NCBI GenBank assembly: GCA_023438115.1
Contig: JAEZEB010000292.1
Coordinates: 1 to 34,596, forward strand
Length of the DNA: 34,596 nucleotides
Origin: Pseudomonadota bacterium
GTDB taxonomy: Bacteria > Pseudomonadota > Gammaproteobacteria > Burkholderiales > Burkholderiaceae_C
Reading direction: 5' to 3'
The translations under genes were made by a program, and so were the position numbers. The notes below the pieces were generated by a model. That model saw only the letters and a program-made list of their open reading frames with translations. It was not told the origin of the DNA and ran no database searches. Shown here piece after piece: positions 17,623-24,361 of the stretch (positions are counted from its first letter, which is position 1; each line of letters opens with the position of its first letter).

Positions 17623-18563
17623 AGTGGAGCGAGCGGCCCTGGTGGCCCTGGGCCAAGCGAGTGCTGGTCGTCGCCTTCTTCCTCGCCGTCGCCTGGCTGC
17701 TGGTGCGCTACGCGCGCACGGTGGACTGGGGCGAAGTGAAAAACAGCCTGCTGGAACTGCCGCGACCGGTGCTGCTGCAGGCGGCACTGCTCGCCGCCGG
17801 CAGCCACGTGATCTACAGCCTGCTGGACCTGGTGGGACGCTACTACACGGGCCACCGGCTGGGCAAGCGCAAGACCATGCAGGTCAGCTACATCAGCTAC
17901 GCCTTCAACCTCAACCTCGGCTCGCTGGTGGGCGGCGTCGGCTTTCGCTACCGGCTCTACTCGCGCCTGGGCCTGGGTTACGGTCAGATCACGCGCATCC
18001 TCACGCTGTCGATGATCACCAACTGGCTGGGCTACATCCTGCTGGCCGGGCTGGTCTTCACCGTCGCGCCGCTGCAGCTGCCGCCCGACTGGAAGATCGA
18101 CAGCGAAGGCTTGCGCCTGCTGGGCGTCGCGCTGCTGGGCGTGTGCTTCGGCTACCTGGTGCTGTGCGGTCTCTCGCGCCGCCGCAGCTGGACGATCCGC
18201 GGCCACGAGATCGAGCTGCCGACGCTGCGGATGGCGATGGCGCAGCTGGGGATCTCGAGCTCGCACTGGCTGCTGATGGCCGCGGTGCCCTGGGTGCTGC
18301 TGCAGGGCCAGGTGGACTTCCCCACCGGCCTCTCGGTGCTGTTGATCGCGGCGATCGCTGGCGTGATCGTGCACATCCCCGCCGGCCTGGGCGTGGTGGA
18401 AGCCGTCTTCATCGCGCTGCTGTCCCACCGCATCCCGCAGCACGAATTGCTGGGCGCACTGCTGGCCTACCGGGCCGTGTTCTACGTAGCACCGCTGATC
18501 GTGGGTGCGCTCATGTATCTCAAGGTCGAGGTGCGCGCACGTAAACATGCCCCCGTTGCGTGA
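17619..18563 (+). CDS. YbhN/UPF0104 family membrane protein (lysylphosphatidylglycerol synthase TM-like)
   Basis: Integral inner-membrane protein of 314 aa with about seven to eight hydrophobic helices, matching the flippase-like transmembrane domain shared by UPF0104 proteins and MprF. Typical segments are YISYAFNLNLGSLVGGVGFRYRLY and VHIPAGLGVVEAVFIALL. It overlaps clsB by 4 bp and is the third gene of the ybhP-clsB-ybhN order known from E. coli. E. coli YbhN has been implicated in cardiolipin handling; a direct role here is inference. No catalytic domain follows the membrane part, so it is not a lysyl transferase. Confidence 0.9.
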   Translation: MKWSERPWWPWAKRVLVVAFFLAVAWLLVRYARTVDWGEVKNSLLELPRPVLLQAALLAAGSHVIYSLLDLVGRYYTGHRLGKRKTMQVSYISYAFNLNLGSLVGGVGFRYRLYSRLGLGYGQITRILTLSMITNWLGYILLAGLVFTVAPLQLPPDWKIDSEGLRLLGVALLGVCFGYLVLCGLSRRRSWTIRGHEIELPTLRMAMAQLGISSSHWLLMAAVPWVLLQGQVDFPTGLSVLLIAAIAGVIVHIPAGLGVVEAVFIALLSHRIPQHELLGALLAYRAVFYVAPLIVGALMYLKVEVRARKHAPVA

Positions 18564-18567
18564 ATCA

Positions 18568-18625
18568 TTTGCATACGGCGCGCCCACGACGGGTGCGTTG
18601 TTTCAGAAAATTCCCTATATGCAAA
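18568..18625. promoter_or_regulatory. Inverted TTTGCATA repeat upstream of the DUF4130 gene
   Basis: TTTGCATA (18568-18575) and its exact complement TATGCAAA (18618-18625) stand 42 bp apart in an AT-richer stretch (AGAAAATTCCCTATATGC) that contrasts with the GC-rich surroundings. It could be a two-site operator or promoter region for the DUF4130-udgX pair. The evidence is only the repeat and the base composition. Confidence 0.3.
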
Positions 18626-18692
18626 AGCACGCAGCAGATCGACGCGCCATGGCGCTTGCGCAGCAGACGCCATGATGGACCGGGCCCCCGAC

Positions 18693-19373
18693 ATGGAAGT
18701 GAAGTTGGCTGGACAGACCGATCTGGCGGGCTTCCGCTCGGAGGCCCGCCAGCTGCTGGCGCACCAGGTGCCGCCCGACGAGGTGCAATGGCAACTGGAG
18801 GCACCGGCCGATCCGTTCATGGATGCGCAATCGCCGCAGGCCAGCCGCCCGCGCAACGTGGCGCGTGCCGCCACCGCGATCGTGCCCGCCTCCTTCACGC
18901 GGCTGTGCGAATTCGTGGTGCTGCACCGCGATCCCGACCGTTTCGCGCTGCTCTATCGCCTGCTGTGGCGCCTGGTGCACGAGCCCGGCCTGCGCAACGA
19001 TCCCGTGGACGCCGACATGCTGCAGGCGCAGCACATGGCCCATGCCGTGCGGCGCGACATCCACAAGATGAAGGCCAACCTGCGCATGCACGTGCTGGCC
19101 CTGCCGGAAGGCGGCGAGCTGCAGGTCGGGGGCTACGAACCCGCCCACCACGTGGTGGAGGCGGTCGCTCCCTGGTTCGCGCGCCGCATCCCTGCCGCGC
19201 GCTGGGCCATCCTCACGCCGGAGCGCAGCGTGCGCTGCGAATCCGGGCGGCTGCTGTTCGGCCCCGGCGTTCCGGCTGACGCGCTGCCGGGTCCCGAAGA
19301 CACCGACGCGCAATGGCTGGCCGGCTACGAGCGCGTGTTCGCGGCGCACGACCGGCCCGCGGAACATGCCTGA
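18693..19373 (+). CDS. DUF4130 domain protein (TIGR03915-type putative DNA metabolism protein)
   Basis: Protein of about 226 aa of the DUF4130 family, found with radical-SAM DNA repair proteins or fused to UdgX in other bacteria. It begins MEVKLAGQTDLAGFRSEARQLLAHQVPPDEV, matching the family start, so I use the ATG at 18693; ATGs at 18672 and 18675 are possible and none has a clear ribosome site. Conserved features include VPASFTRLCEFVVLHRDPDRFALLYRLLWRL, MAHAVRRDIHKMKANLRMHV and EPAHHVVEAVAPWFARR. It overlaps udgX by 8 bp. The usual radical-SAM partner (TIGR03916) is not in the window. Biochemical function unknown; the context says uracil or damaged DNA handling. Confidence 0.88.
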   Translation: MEVKLAGQTDLAGFRSEARQLLAHQVPPDEVQWQLEAPADPFMDAQSPQASRPRNVARAATAIVPASFTRLCEFVVLHRDPDRFALLYRLLWRLVHEPGLRNDPVDADMLQAQHMAHAVRRDIHKMKANLRMHVLALPEGGELQVGGYEPAHHVVEAVAPWFARRIPAARWAILTPERSVRCESGRLLFGPGVPADALPGPEDTDAQWLAGYERVFAAHDRPAEHA

Positions 19374-19977
19374 GCGGCCCGACCCGCAGATCCGCTCCCT
19401 CGCGCGCCTGAAGGCCGCCACCATGGCCTGCCGCGAATGCCCCATCGGCGAATTCGCCACGCAGTCCGTGATCGGCGAAGGCCACTTGCAGCCCGCGCTG
19501 ATGCTGGTGGGGGAGCAGCCCGGCGACCAGGAAGACCTGCAGGGCCATCCCTTCGTGGGCCCGGCGGGCAAGCTGCTGGCGCGCGCGCTGGAAACGGCCG
19601 GCATCCCGCGCGAGCAGACTTTCGTCTCCAACGCGGTCAAGCACTTCAAGTTCGAGCTGCGCGGCAAGCGGCGCATCCACAAGAGTCCCACGCAGCGCGA
19701 GATCGCGGCCTGCCATCACTGGCTGGAAGACGAGATCGCGCTGGTGCAGCCACGCGCATTGGTGGCGCTGGGCGCGAGCGCCGCGCGTTCGCTGCTGGGA
19801 CGCGCGCTGCCCGTGACCGCCAACCGCGGGCAGTGGCTGCCGCGCGAGGACGGCCTGCAGGTTCTGGTGACGCTACATCCGTCCGCGCTGCTGCGCGTCG
19901 ATCCCGAGCAGCGAGAGGCGGCGTTCGAAGCGTTCGTCCTGGACCTGCGGCAGGCAAAGCGGGTCTTCCGCCGCTGA
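19366..19977 (+). CDS. udgX: UdgX family uracil-DNA binding protein
   Basis: Uracil-DNA glycosylase superfamily protein of 203 aa with the UdgX hallmarks: motif GEQPGDQEDLQGHPFVGPAG (49-68), the extra loop KRRIHKSP (101-108) whose His105 in characterised UdgX forms a covalent bond with the deoxyribose after uracil release, and HPSALLR (171-177). Cys22 and Cys25 (CREC) and Cys116 fit the family's Fe-S cluster; VKHF has His93 where family 4 enzymes carry Cys. So it should bind uracil in DNA tightly and irreversibly. Its start overlaps the DUF4130 gene by 8 bp, which implies translational coupling. Its last 105 bp are overlapped on the other strand by the small exported protein gene. Confidence 0.95.
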   Translation: MPERPDPQIRSLARLKAATMACRECPIGEFATQSVIGEGHLQPALMLVGEQPGDQEDLQGHPFVGPAGKLLARALETAGIPREQTFVSNAVKHFKFELRGKRRIHKSPTQREIAACHHWLEDEIALVQPRALVALGASAARSLLGRALPVTANRGQWLPREDGLQVLVTLHPSALLRVDPEQREAAFEAFVLDLRQAKRVFRR

Positions 19978-20289
19978 AACGCGTGGCACGTCGGCGCAGG
20001 CCACCGCGGGCAGCGGATTCGTCTGTTGCTCGATCACCTGCGGCGCGCGCAGGTTCAGGCCCGCGCCGTCGGAACCCTGCAGGCCGATGCCGCCCTGCGC
20101 CGGCCCGGCCTGCGCGCCCAGCCCCGCCTGCGCTCCGGCCCGGGCCGGCCGGCCCGGGAACACGGCCTGGGCATTGGGGCTCATGTTGTTGGTGGGCTGC
20201 TGGCCGGCGACTTCCAGCGCCAGCAGGCCGAAGGCCAGGGCCACGGCGACGGCGATCCAGTGCGTGCGGTGATGGGGGGTGTGCTTCAT
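19873..20289 (-). CDS. Small exported protein of unknown function, Gln/Gly/Ala-rich
   Basis: Protein of 138 aa with a signal peptide (residues ~10-29, WIAVAVALAFGLLALEVAGQ). The mature part has a low-complexity centre (RAGAQAGLGAQAGPAQGG) and a charged C-terminus with two cysteines (Cys98, Cys112). No family is recognised. The ATG at 20289 has AGGAG seven nt upstream, and a TCCTAC hexamer (20372-20367) with a CAAACTGC element (20322-20315) precedes it in the same geometry as for the exported proteins at 13965 and 14636. Its last 105 bp run antisense through the end of udgX, which is unusual; the N-terminal half is well supported, the true 3' end less so. Confidence 0.7.
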   Translation of the reverse strand: MKHTPHHRTHWIAVAVALAFGLLALEVAGQQPTNNMSPNAQAVFPGRPARAGAQAGLGAQAGPAQGGIGLQGSDGAGLNLRAPQVIEQQTNPLPAVACADVPRVSAAEDPLCLPQVQDERFERRLSLLGIDAQQRGRM

Positions 20290-20314
20290 GGCGGCGCTCC
20301 TGCTTGGCATGCAG

Positions 20315-20372
20315 GCAGTTTGATCCGGCCGCCGGCGATCGAAGCGCGCGGTTCGCGACAGCGGCTGTAGGA
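20315..20372 (-). promoter_or_regulatory. TCCTAC / CAAACTGC promoter-like element, degenerate middle box
   Basis: Minus strand TCCTAC (20372-20367), 19 nt, GCGCTT in the slot where others have CGATAC, one more base, 18 nt, then CAAACTGC (20322-20315). The outer two boxes and all spacings equal those at 14031 and 14688; only the middle box has decayed. Confidence 0.4.
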
Positions 20373-20436
20373 AGACGTTGGCAAGCGCTGGCTCTGCCAA
20401 TCCTCACACCTGCAAGCGCTGGAGTTACACCTTGGC

Positions 20437-20445
20437 TGCTAAACT
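20437..20445 (+). promoter_or_regulatory. Possible extended -10 promoter of minCDE
   Basis: TGCTAAACT: TG, one base, then TAAACT (4 of 6 matches to TATAAT), about 26 bp before the minC ATG. No convincing -35 is seen, as expected for an extended -10 promoter. Confidence 0.35.
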
Positions 20446-20470
20446 CCGCGCGCCTTTCACCGCAGTATCC

Positions 20471-21214
20471 ATGACCGTCGCCCTCGCAGGACGCGCGCCT
20501 GCCACGTTCGAGATCAAGAGCGCGAACCTTCCCCTGGTGGCGCTGCTGCTGAAATCGCCCGACCTGGCCCTGCTCGCGCAGGAGCTGCAGGGACGATTCG
20601 GCGACATTCCCGACTTCTTCGACAACGATCCCCTGCTGCTGGACCTCTCGCCCCTGGGCGAGGCCCAGGTGGACTTCCGCGCGCTCGTGGAGCTGCTGCG
20701 GCCCTACAAGGTGTGGCCAGTGGCGGTGAAGGGTGGCAATGCAGAGCAGATGGCGGCGGCGGCAAAGATCGGCCTGGCGCCGACCACCGACGCCCTCACC
20801 CCGGCCCTCACGCAGCGGGAGCGCGAGAAAGCCCAGCTGCCCAAGGTCGCCGAGAAGCCCGCGCCCCTGCCCACGCCGTCCACCGCCCTCGTCGTCGACA
20901 AGCCGCTGCGCTCCGGCCAGCAGGTCTATGCCCGCGGCCGTGACGTGGTGGTGATGGCGATGGTGAACCCCGGCGCCGAAGTCGTCGCCGACGGCAACGT
21001 GCACGTGTATGCGCCCCTGCGCGGCAAGGCCATCGCCGGCGCCCGCGGCGACACCGATGCACGCATCCTCACGCTGTGCCTGGAGCCCGAGCTGGTCTCC
21101 ATCGCCGGCGTCTACCGGACCAGCGAGAACCCGCTGCCCGATTCATTGCGCGGCAAGCCCGCCCAGGTGCGCCTGCAGGGCGACCGGCTGGTGATGGAAC
21201 CGCTGAAAACCTGA
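20471..21214 (+). CDS. minC: Septum site-determining protein MinC
   Basis: FtsZ polymerisation inhibitor of 247 aa, first gene of the minCDE operon that keeps cell division at midcell. The N-terminal FtsZ-binding domain (residues ~10-105) contains FEIKSANLPLVALLL and FFDNDPLLLDLSPL. A Pro/Ala-rich linker follows. The C-terminal beta-helix domain (~140-247) starts PLRSGQQVYARGRDVVVMAMVNPGAEVVADGNVHVYAPLRGKAIAG, the conserved MinD-binding face, and includes ARILTLCLEPELVSIAGVYR. The ATG at 20471 aligns with other beta-proteobacterial MinC starts. minD follows after 12 bp. Confidence 0.97.
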   Translation: MTVALAGRAPATFEIKSANLPLVALLLKSPDLALLAQELQGRFGDIPDFFDNDPLLLDLSPLGEAQVDFRALVELLRPYKVWPVAVKGGNAEQMAAAAKIGLAPTTDALTPALTQREREKAQLPKVAEKPAPLPTPSTALVVDKPLRSGQQVYARGRDVVVMAMVNPGAEVVADGNVHVYAPLRGKAIAGARGDTDARILTLCLEPELVSIAGVYRTSENPLPDSLRGKPAQVRLQGDRLVMEPLKT

Positions 21215-21226
21215 GCAAGGAAACCC

Positions 21227-22045
21227 ATGGCCAAGATCATCGTCGTCACTTCCGGCAAGGGAGGGGTGGGCAAGACAACCACCAGCGCCAGCTTCGCGAG
21301 CGGCCTGGCCCTGCGCGGGCACAAGACCGCCGTCATCGACTTCGACGTCGGCCTGCGCAACCTGGACCTGATCATGGGCTGCGAGCGCCGCGTGGTGTAC
21401 GACTTCGTCAACGTGATCCACGGCGAGGCCACGCTGAACCAGGCCCTGATCAAGGACAAGCACTCCGACAACCTGTTCATCCTGGCCGCCAGCCAGACGC
21501 GCGACAAGGAAGCCCTCACCAAGGAAGGCGTCGAGAAGGTCCTGCACGACCTGGCCGGCATGGACTTCGAGTACATCGTCTGCGACTCGCCGGCGGGCAT
21601 CGAGACCGGCGCGCTGATGGCCATGCACTTCGCCGACGAGGCGCTGGTGGTGACCAACCCCGAGGTCTCCTCGGTGCGCGACTCCGACCGCATCCTGGGC
21701 ATGCTGGCCAGCAAGACCAGGCGCGCCATCGACGGCAAGGACCCGGTCAAGGAGCAGCTGCTGATCACCCGCTACAACCCGAACCGGGTGGACCAGGGCC
21801 ACATGCTGTCGCTGGAGGACATCCAGGACATCCTGCGCATCCCGCTGATCGGCGTGATCCCGGAAAGCGAGGCCGTGCTGCAGGCCAGCAACCAGGGCAG
21901 TCCCGCCGTGCACATGAAGGGCACCGACGTGGCCGAGGCCTACCAGGACGTGGTGGCCCGCTTCCTGGGCGAGGACCGGCCGCTGCGCTTCGTCGACCCG
22001 CAGAAGGCCGGCCTGCTCAAGCGCCTGTTCGGGAGGAAGGGATGA
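21227..22045 (+). CDS. minD: Septum site-determining ATPase MinD
   Basis: Membrane-associated ParA/MinD-family ATPase of 272 aa that recruits MinC to the membrane and oscillates with MinE. The deviant Walker A motif KGGVGKTTT sits at residues 11-19. VIDFDVGLRNLDLIMG holds the switch I region, and EYIVCDSPAGIETGA the Walker B/switch II region. The C-terminus GLLKRLFGRKG is the amphipathic membrane-targeting helix. AAGGAAA precedes the ATG at 21227. The stop overlaps the minE start by 4 bp. Confidence 0.98.
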   Translation: MAKIIVVTSGKGGVGKTTTSASFASGLALRGHKTAVIDFDVGLRNLDLIMGCERRVVYDFVNVIHGEATLNQALIKDKHSDNLFILAASQTRDKEALTKEGVEKVLHDLAGMDFEYIVCDSPAGIETGALMAMHFADEALVVTNPEVSSVRDSDRILGMLASKTRRAIDGKDPVKEQLLITRYNPNRVDQGHMLSLEDIQDILRIPLIGVIPESEAVLQASNQGSPAVHMKGTDVAEAYQDVVARFLGEDRPLRFVDPQKAGLLKRLFGRKG

Positions 22046-22299
22046 GCCTGCTCTCTTTCCTGCTCGGGGAGAAGAAGAAAACCGCGAGCGTCGCCAAGGA
22101 ACGCCTGCAGATCATCCTCGCGCACGAGCGCACCGGCCGCGGCGCGCCGGCCTACCTGCCGGCGCTGCAGCGCGACCTGGTGGCCGTGATCGGCAAGTAC
22201 GTGAAGATCGATCCCTCGCACCTGAAGGTGAACGTGGAGCGCCAGGACAACCTCGAAGTGCTCGAGGTGAAGATCGAGCTTCCCGAGGTGGCACGCTAA
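22042..22299 (+). CDS. minE: Cell division topological specificity factor MinE
   Basis: Small regulator of 85 aa that stimulates MinD ATPase and drives pole-to-pole oscillation. The N-terminus MSLLSFLLGEKKKTASVAKERLQIILAHERT contains the membrane-binding and MinD-contact helix. The C-terminal topological-specificity domain reads YLPALQRDLVAVIGKYVKIDPSHLKVNVERQDNLEVLEVKIEL. GGAGGAAGG precedes the start, and it overlaps minD by ATGA. No T-rich terminator follows; the gap to the next gene holds a TTGACAG repeat cluster that could also fold as a hairpin. Confidence 0.98.
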   Translation: MSLLSFLLGEKKKTASVAKERLQIILAHERTGRGAPAYLPALQRDLVAVIGKYVKIDPSHLKVNVERQDNLEVLEVKIELPEVAR

Positions 22300-22301
22300 C
22301 C

Positions 22302-22348
22302 CTGTCAACATTGACAGTCTTGACAGGGACGCTCTGTCAAGAGATAAA
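22302..22348 (+). promoter_or_regulatory. TTGACAG quadruple operator and sigma70-type promoter of the AHSA1 gene
   Basis: Four copies of TTGACAG in alternating orientation: CTGTCAA (22302-22308), TTGACAG (22311-22317), TTGACAG (22320-22326), CTGTCAA (22334-22340). The third copy provides a perfect -35 TTGACA (22320-22325) with a 17-nt spacer to GATAAA (22343-22348). This is the best sigma70-like promoter in the window. The flanking inverted copies look like repressor half-sites. Transcription should start at or next to the ATG at 22355. Confidence 0.7.
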
Positions 22349-22354
22349 TCACGG

Positions 22355-22843
22355 ATGAGCAGTCCGGTCGTCGTCCGTGTCTCGCACCGCTACAGCGCGG
22401 CTGCGGAACGGGTATTCGACGCCTGGCTCATCCCCAACCAGGCGGCCCGCTTCCTGTTCCGCACGCGCACGGGCAACGTGATGCGCTGCGAGATCACTCC
22501 GGAAGTGGGCGGCGGCTTCACCGTCACCGACCGCCGCCCCGCGGCCGACGGCGAGGAAAGCGTCTTCGACGTGGTGCACCTGGGCAAATACGTCCAGCTC
22601 GATCGGCCGCGACGCCTCGTCTTCGACTTCAGCGTACTGACCTTCGGCTCCGACGATCCCACGCGCGTCACCGTGGACATCGTTCCCCTGGGCCCGCAAG
22701 CCAGCGAGCTGGTGCTCACGCACGAAATGGGATCCAGCGAGCTCGCCCGCATGAACGAGGAATCCTCCCGCCGCGGCTGGCAGAACATGCTGCAGTTGCT
22801 GGAGCGCGAGCTGTTCCCGCGGCGCGTGGGCGTGCAGCTCTAA
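22355..22843 (+). CDS. SRPBCC/AHSA1 family protein
   Basis: Protein of 162 aa with the START-like (SRPBCC) fold of the AHSA1 (activator of Hsp90 ATPase homologue 1-like) group. Diagnostic parts are HRYSAAAERVFDAWLIPNQAARFLF at the start, GGGFTVTDRR in the middle, and ELVLTHEMGSSELARMNEESSRRGWQNMLQLLERELF at the C-terminal helix. Such proteins bind small hydrophobic ligands and are often encoded beside an ArsR-type repressor; none is visible here. There is no Shine-Dalgarno sequence, and the ATG lies only 6 nt after a GATAAA -10 element, so the mRNA is likely leaderless. The cluster of TTGACAG sites upstream suggests tight regulation. Ligand unknown. Confidence 0.88.
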   Translation: MSSPVVVRVSHRYSAAAERVFDAWLIPNQAARFLFRTRTGNVMRCEITPEVGGGFTVTDRRPAADGEESVFDVVHLGKYVQLDRPRRLVFDFSVLTFGSDDPTRVTVDIVPLGPQASELVLTHEMGSSELARMNEESSRRGWQNMLQLLERELFPRRVGVQL

Positions 22844-22940
22844 GGCCTCCACACGGGCGACGAGCCCAAGCGTTGCTCTCCCGCACCACATCGGCAGCGA
22901 ACGCTCGCCACCGTCTTCGCTGCGGCGCACAATCCGCCCC

Positions 22941-23165
22941 ATGCAGTCCCTCGCCGACCACTTTGCCACCGGCACCGTCGTGGCCGCCGCGCTGGTCCCC
23001 CAGGCGATGGAGCGCTTCGATCCCGTCCTGCGCCGCCTGCTGGCCGGGCCGCAGTTCTTCGTGAAGCTGGCCGACGGCCGCTGGAAGCCGCAGGGCTGCC
23101 AGCTGGGACTGGGCTGCCAGTGCTTCCACTTCAGCGAACTGCTGGAGCCCGTCGCCCGCGGCTGA
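22941..23165 (+). CDS. Small Cys-containing protein of unknown function
   Basis: Protein of 74 aa, no recognised family. It has a hydrophobic N-terminal part (TGTVVAAALVP), then RFDPVLRRLLAGPQFFVKLADGRWKPQGCQLGLGCQCFHFSELL, with cysteines 53, 59 and 61 as a possible metal or disulfide site. There is no Shine-Dalgarno sequence; CACAAT (22928-22933) ends 7 nt before the ATG, with TCGCCA 17 nt upstream, so a leaderless start is plausible. Its stop codon directly abuts the stop of the convergent 82-aa gene. Codon choice is GC3-rich like its neighbours. It is judged real from composition and spacing, not from homology. Confidence 0.55.
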   Translation: MQSLADHFATGTVVAAALVPQAMERFDPVLRRLLAGPQFFVKLADGRWKPQGCQLGLGCQCFHFSELLEPVARG

Positions 23166-23414
23166 TCAGGGCTTGTTGCCCGTGCGGCTGTTGGGGCCGC
23201 CCTTGTCGCCCTGCCCGGCCATGCCGGTGCGCACCATCTTCTGGTTGGCCTTGCCGCCGATGTGGTCCTCGCGGTCGTGGCGGCTCTCGGGCGTGCGCCG
23301 GCCCTCGTTCTTCTGCGTCGGCGCCTGTTCACCCTGCTTGTTGGTGTCGTTCTCCACCTTGCCGGACTGGCCTTCCTGCTTGTCCTGGGGCTGGTTCTTG
23401 TAGCGGTGCGTCAT
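23166..23414 (-). CDS. Small, strongly hydrophilic protein of unknown function
   Basis: Protein of 82 aa without hydrophobic segments, rich in Gln, Lys, Gly, Asn and Arg (QPQDKQEGQSGKVENDTNKQ; GRRTPESRHDREDHIGGKAN). It looks intrinsically disordered, like stress-related hydrophilins, but I recognise no family. The ATG at 23414 is preceded by AAGGAG with seven to eight nt spacing, which supports it being expressed. It follows the SDR gene on the same strand by 16 bp and probably shares its transcript. Its stop abuts that of the convergent small gene at 22941. Confidence 0.7.
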   Translation of the reverse strand: MTHRYKNQPQDKQEGQSGKVENDTNKQGEQAPTQKNEGRRTPESRHDREDHIGGKANQKMVRTGMAGQGDKGGPNSRTGNKP

Positions 23415-23430
23415 CTGGGTACTCCTTGGT

Positions 23431-24252
23431 TCATTCCTTGCGCGTGGACTGCACGGTGGGCTCGGTCGTGCCCGGTTCCGCCAGCTTGCGATGCATCTGC
23501 GCCGCGGCCTGCGAAGGCATCACCTTGCTCATGGCCACCTGCAGCTTGTTCTTCCAGCCGGCCACGACGTCGGCCTCGCCCTTGAGCATGGCCTGGAAGC
23601 CGATCCTGGCCACCTGTTCGGGATCCATCAGCATCTTGGGATCGTTGGCCACCTTGGTGGTCTCCATCCCGGCGCGCTCGAAGAACTCGGTGTCCGTGGG
23701 ACCGGGCATGAGGCAGCTCACCGTCACCTCCGTGCCCTTGAGCTCGTTGCGCAGCGCGATGGAGAAGGAATCGATGAAGGCCTTGGTGCCGTTGTAGACA
23801 GCCTGGAAGCTTCCCGGCTGGAAGCCGGCGATGGATCCCGTCACCAGGATGCGACCCCGCGCCCGCGCCACCATGCCGCGCGCGACGAACTGGATCAGGT
23901 GCACCGTGCCGGTCACGTTGGTGTTGATCACGTGCAGGATGGCCTCGAAGTCCTGCGACAGGAAGGAGCCGCCCAGGCCGTGGCCCGCGTTGGCCATCAG
24001 CACGTCCACCTCGCGCTCGCCGATCGCCTGGATCAGGTGCATCACGCCGCCTGTCGTGGCCAGGTCCGCCTGCACGGCCTGCACCCGCGCGCCCAACGCC
24101 TCGAAATCCTTCACCGCGTCGGCCAGCGGCGTGTCGGCCGCCACCACCAGGTCGTAGCCGTGCTCCGCCGCGCAGCGCGCCAGGTGATAGCCGATCCCTG
24201 ACGAAGCGCCCGTGACCACGGCCAGCGGCCGCGGCGCCTTGAGTTCATCCAT
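23431..24252 (-). CDS. SDR family NAD(P)-dependent oxidoreductase
   Basis: Classical short-chain dehydrogenase/reductase of 273 aa. The cofactor loop TGASSGIG is at 14-21, NAG at 88-90, the catalytic Ser140 in VTGSIAG, and Tyr153 and Lys157 in YNGTK. The substrate region CLMPGPTDTEFFERAGM is typical. About 40 extra residues at the C-terminus (MSKVMPSQAAAQMHRKLAEPG) resemble the tail of SDR proteins that act on lipids or act near membranes. AAGGAG lies seven nt before the ATG at 24252. It is followed on the same strand by a small hydrophilic protein gene. Substrate unknown. Confidence 0.93.
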   Translation of the reverse strand: MDELKAPRPLAVVTGASSGIGYHLARCAAEHGYDLVVAADTPLADAVKDFEALGARVQAVQADLATTGGVMHLIQAIGEREVDVLMANAGHGLGGSFLSQDFEAILHVINTNVTGTVHLIQFVARGMVARARGRILVTGSIAGFQPGSFQAVYNGTKAFIDSFSIALRNELKGTEVTVSCLMPGPTDTEFFERAGMETTKVANDPKMLMDPEQVARIGFQAMLKGEADVVAGWKNKLQVAMSKVMPSQAAAQMHRKLAEPGTTEPTVQSTRKE

Positions 24253-24320
24253 AGCGAATCTCCTTGAATCCGCTTCCATTCTGGGAAGCGCCCGGAGGCT
24301 CGCTTGTCGGACGGAAGACC

Positions 24321-24349
24321 CTGTCGTGCCGGGCGCGGTCCGGCACGCA
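24321..24349. repeat. Diverged copy of the palindromic intergenic repeat
   Basis: GTGCCGG (24326-24332), 7-nt loop, CCGGCAC (24340-24346) inside a context that resembles the 30-bp units at 381 and 2831 (ctgtcgtgccggg... against cttgtcatgccggg...). It lies between the VOC and SDR genes. Confidence 0.5.
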
Positions 24350-24361
24350 CCAGGGTGCGCC

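Noticed and set aside
18693..19977. Possible frameshift splitting one DUF4130-UdgX fusion
   Set aside because: Both proteins have intact, family-typical starts and ends and overlap by a standard 8-bp coupling, so two genes are the simpler reading; read data would settle it.
22301..22327. Intrinsic terminator of minCDE
   Set aside because: CCTGTCAA/TTGACAGG can pair but has an 11-nt loop and no T-tract; the operator and promoter reading explains all four repeats better.
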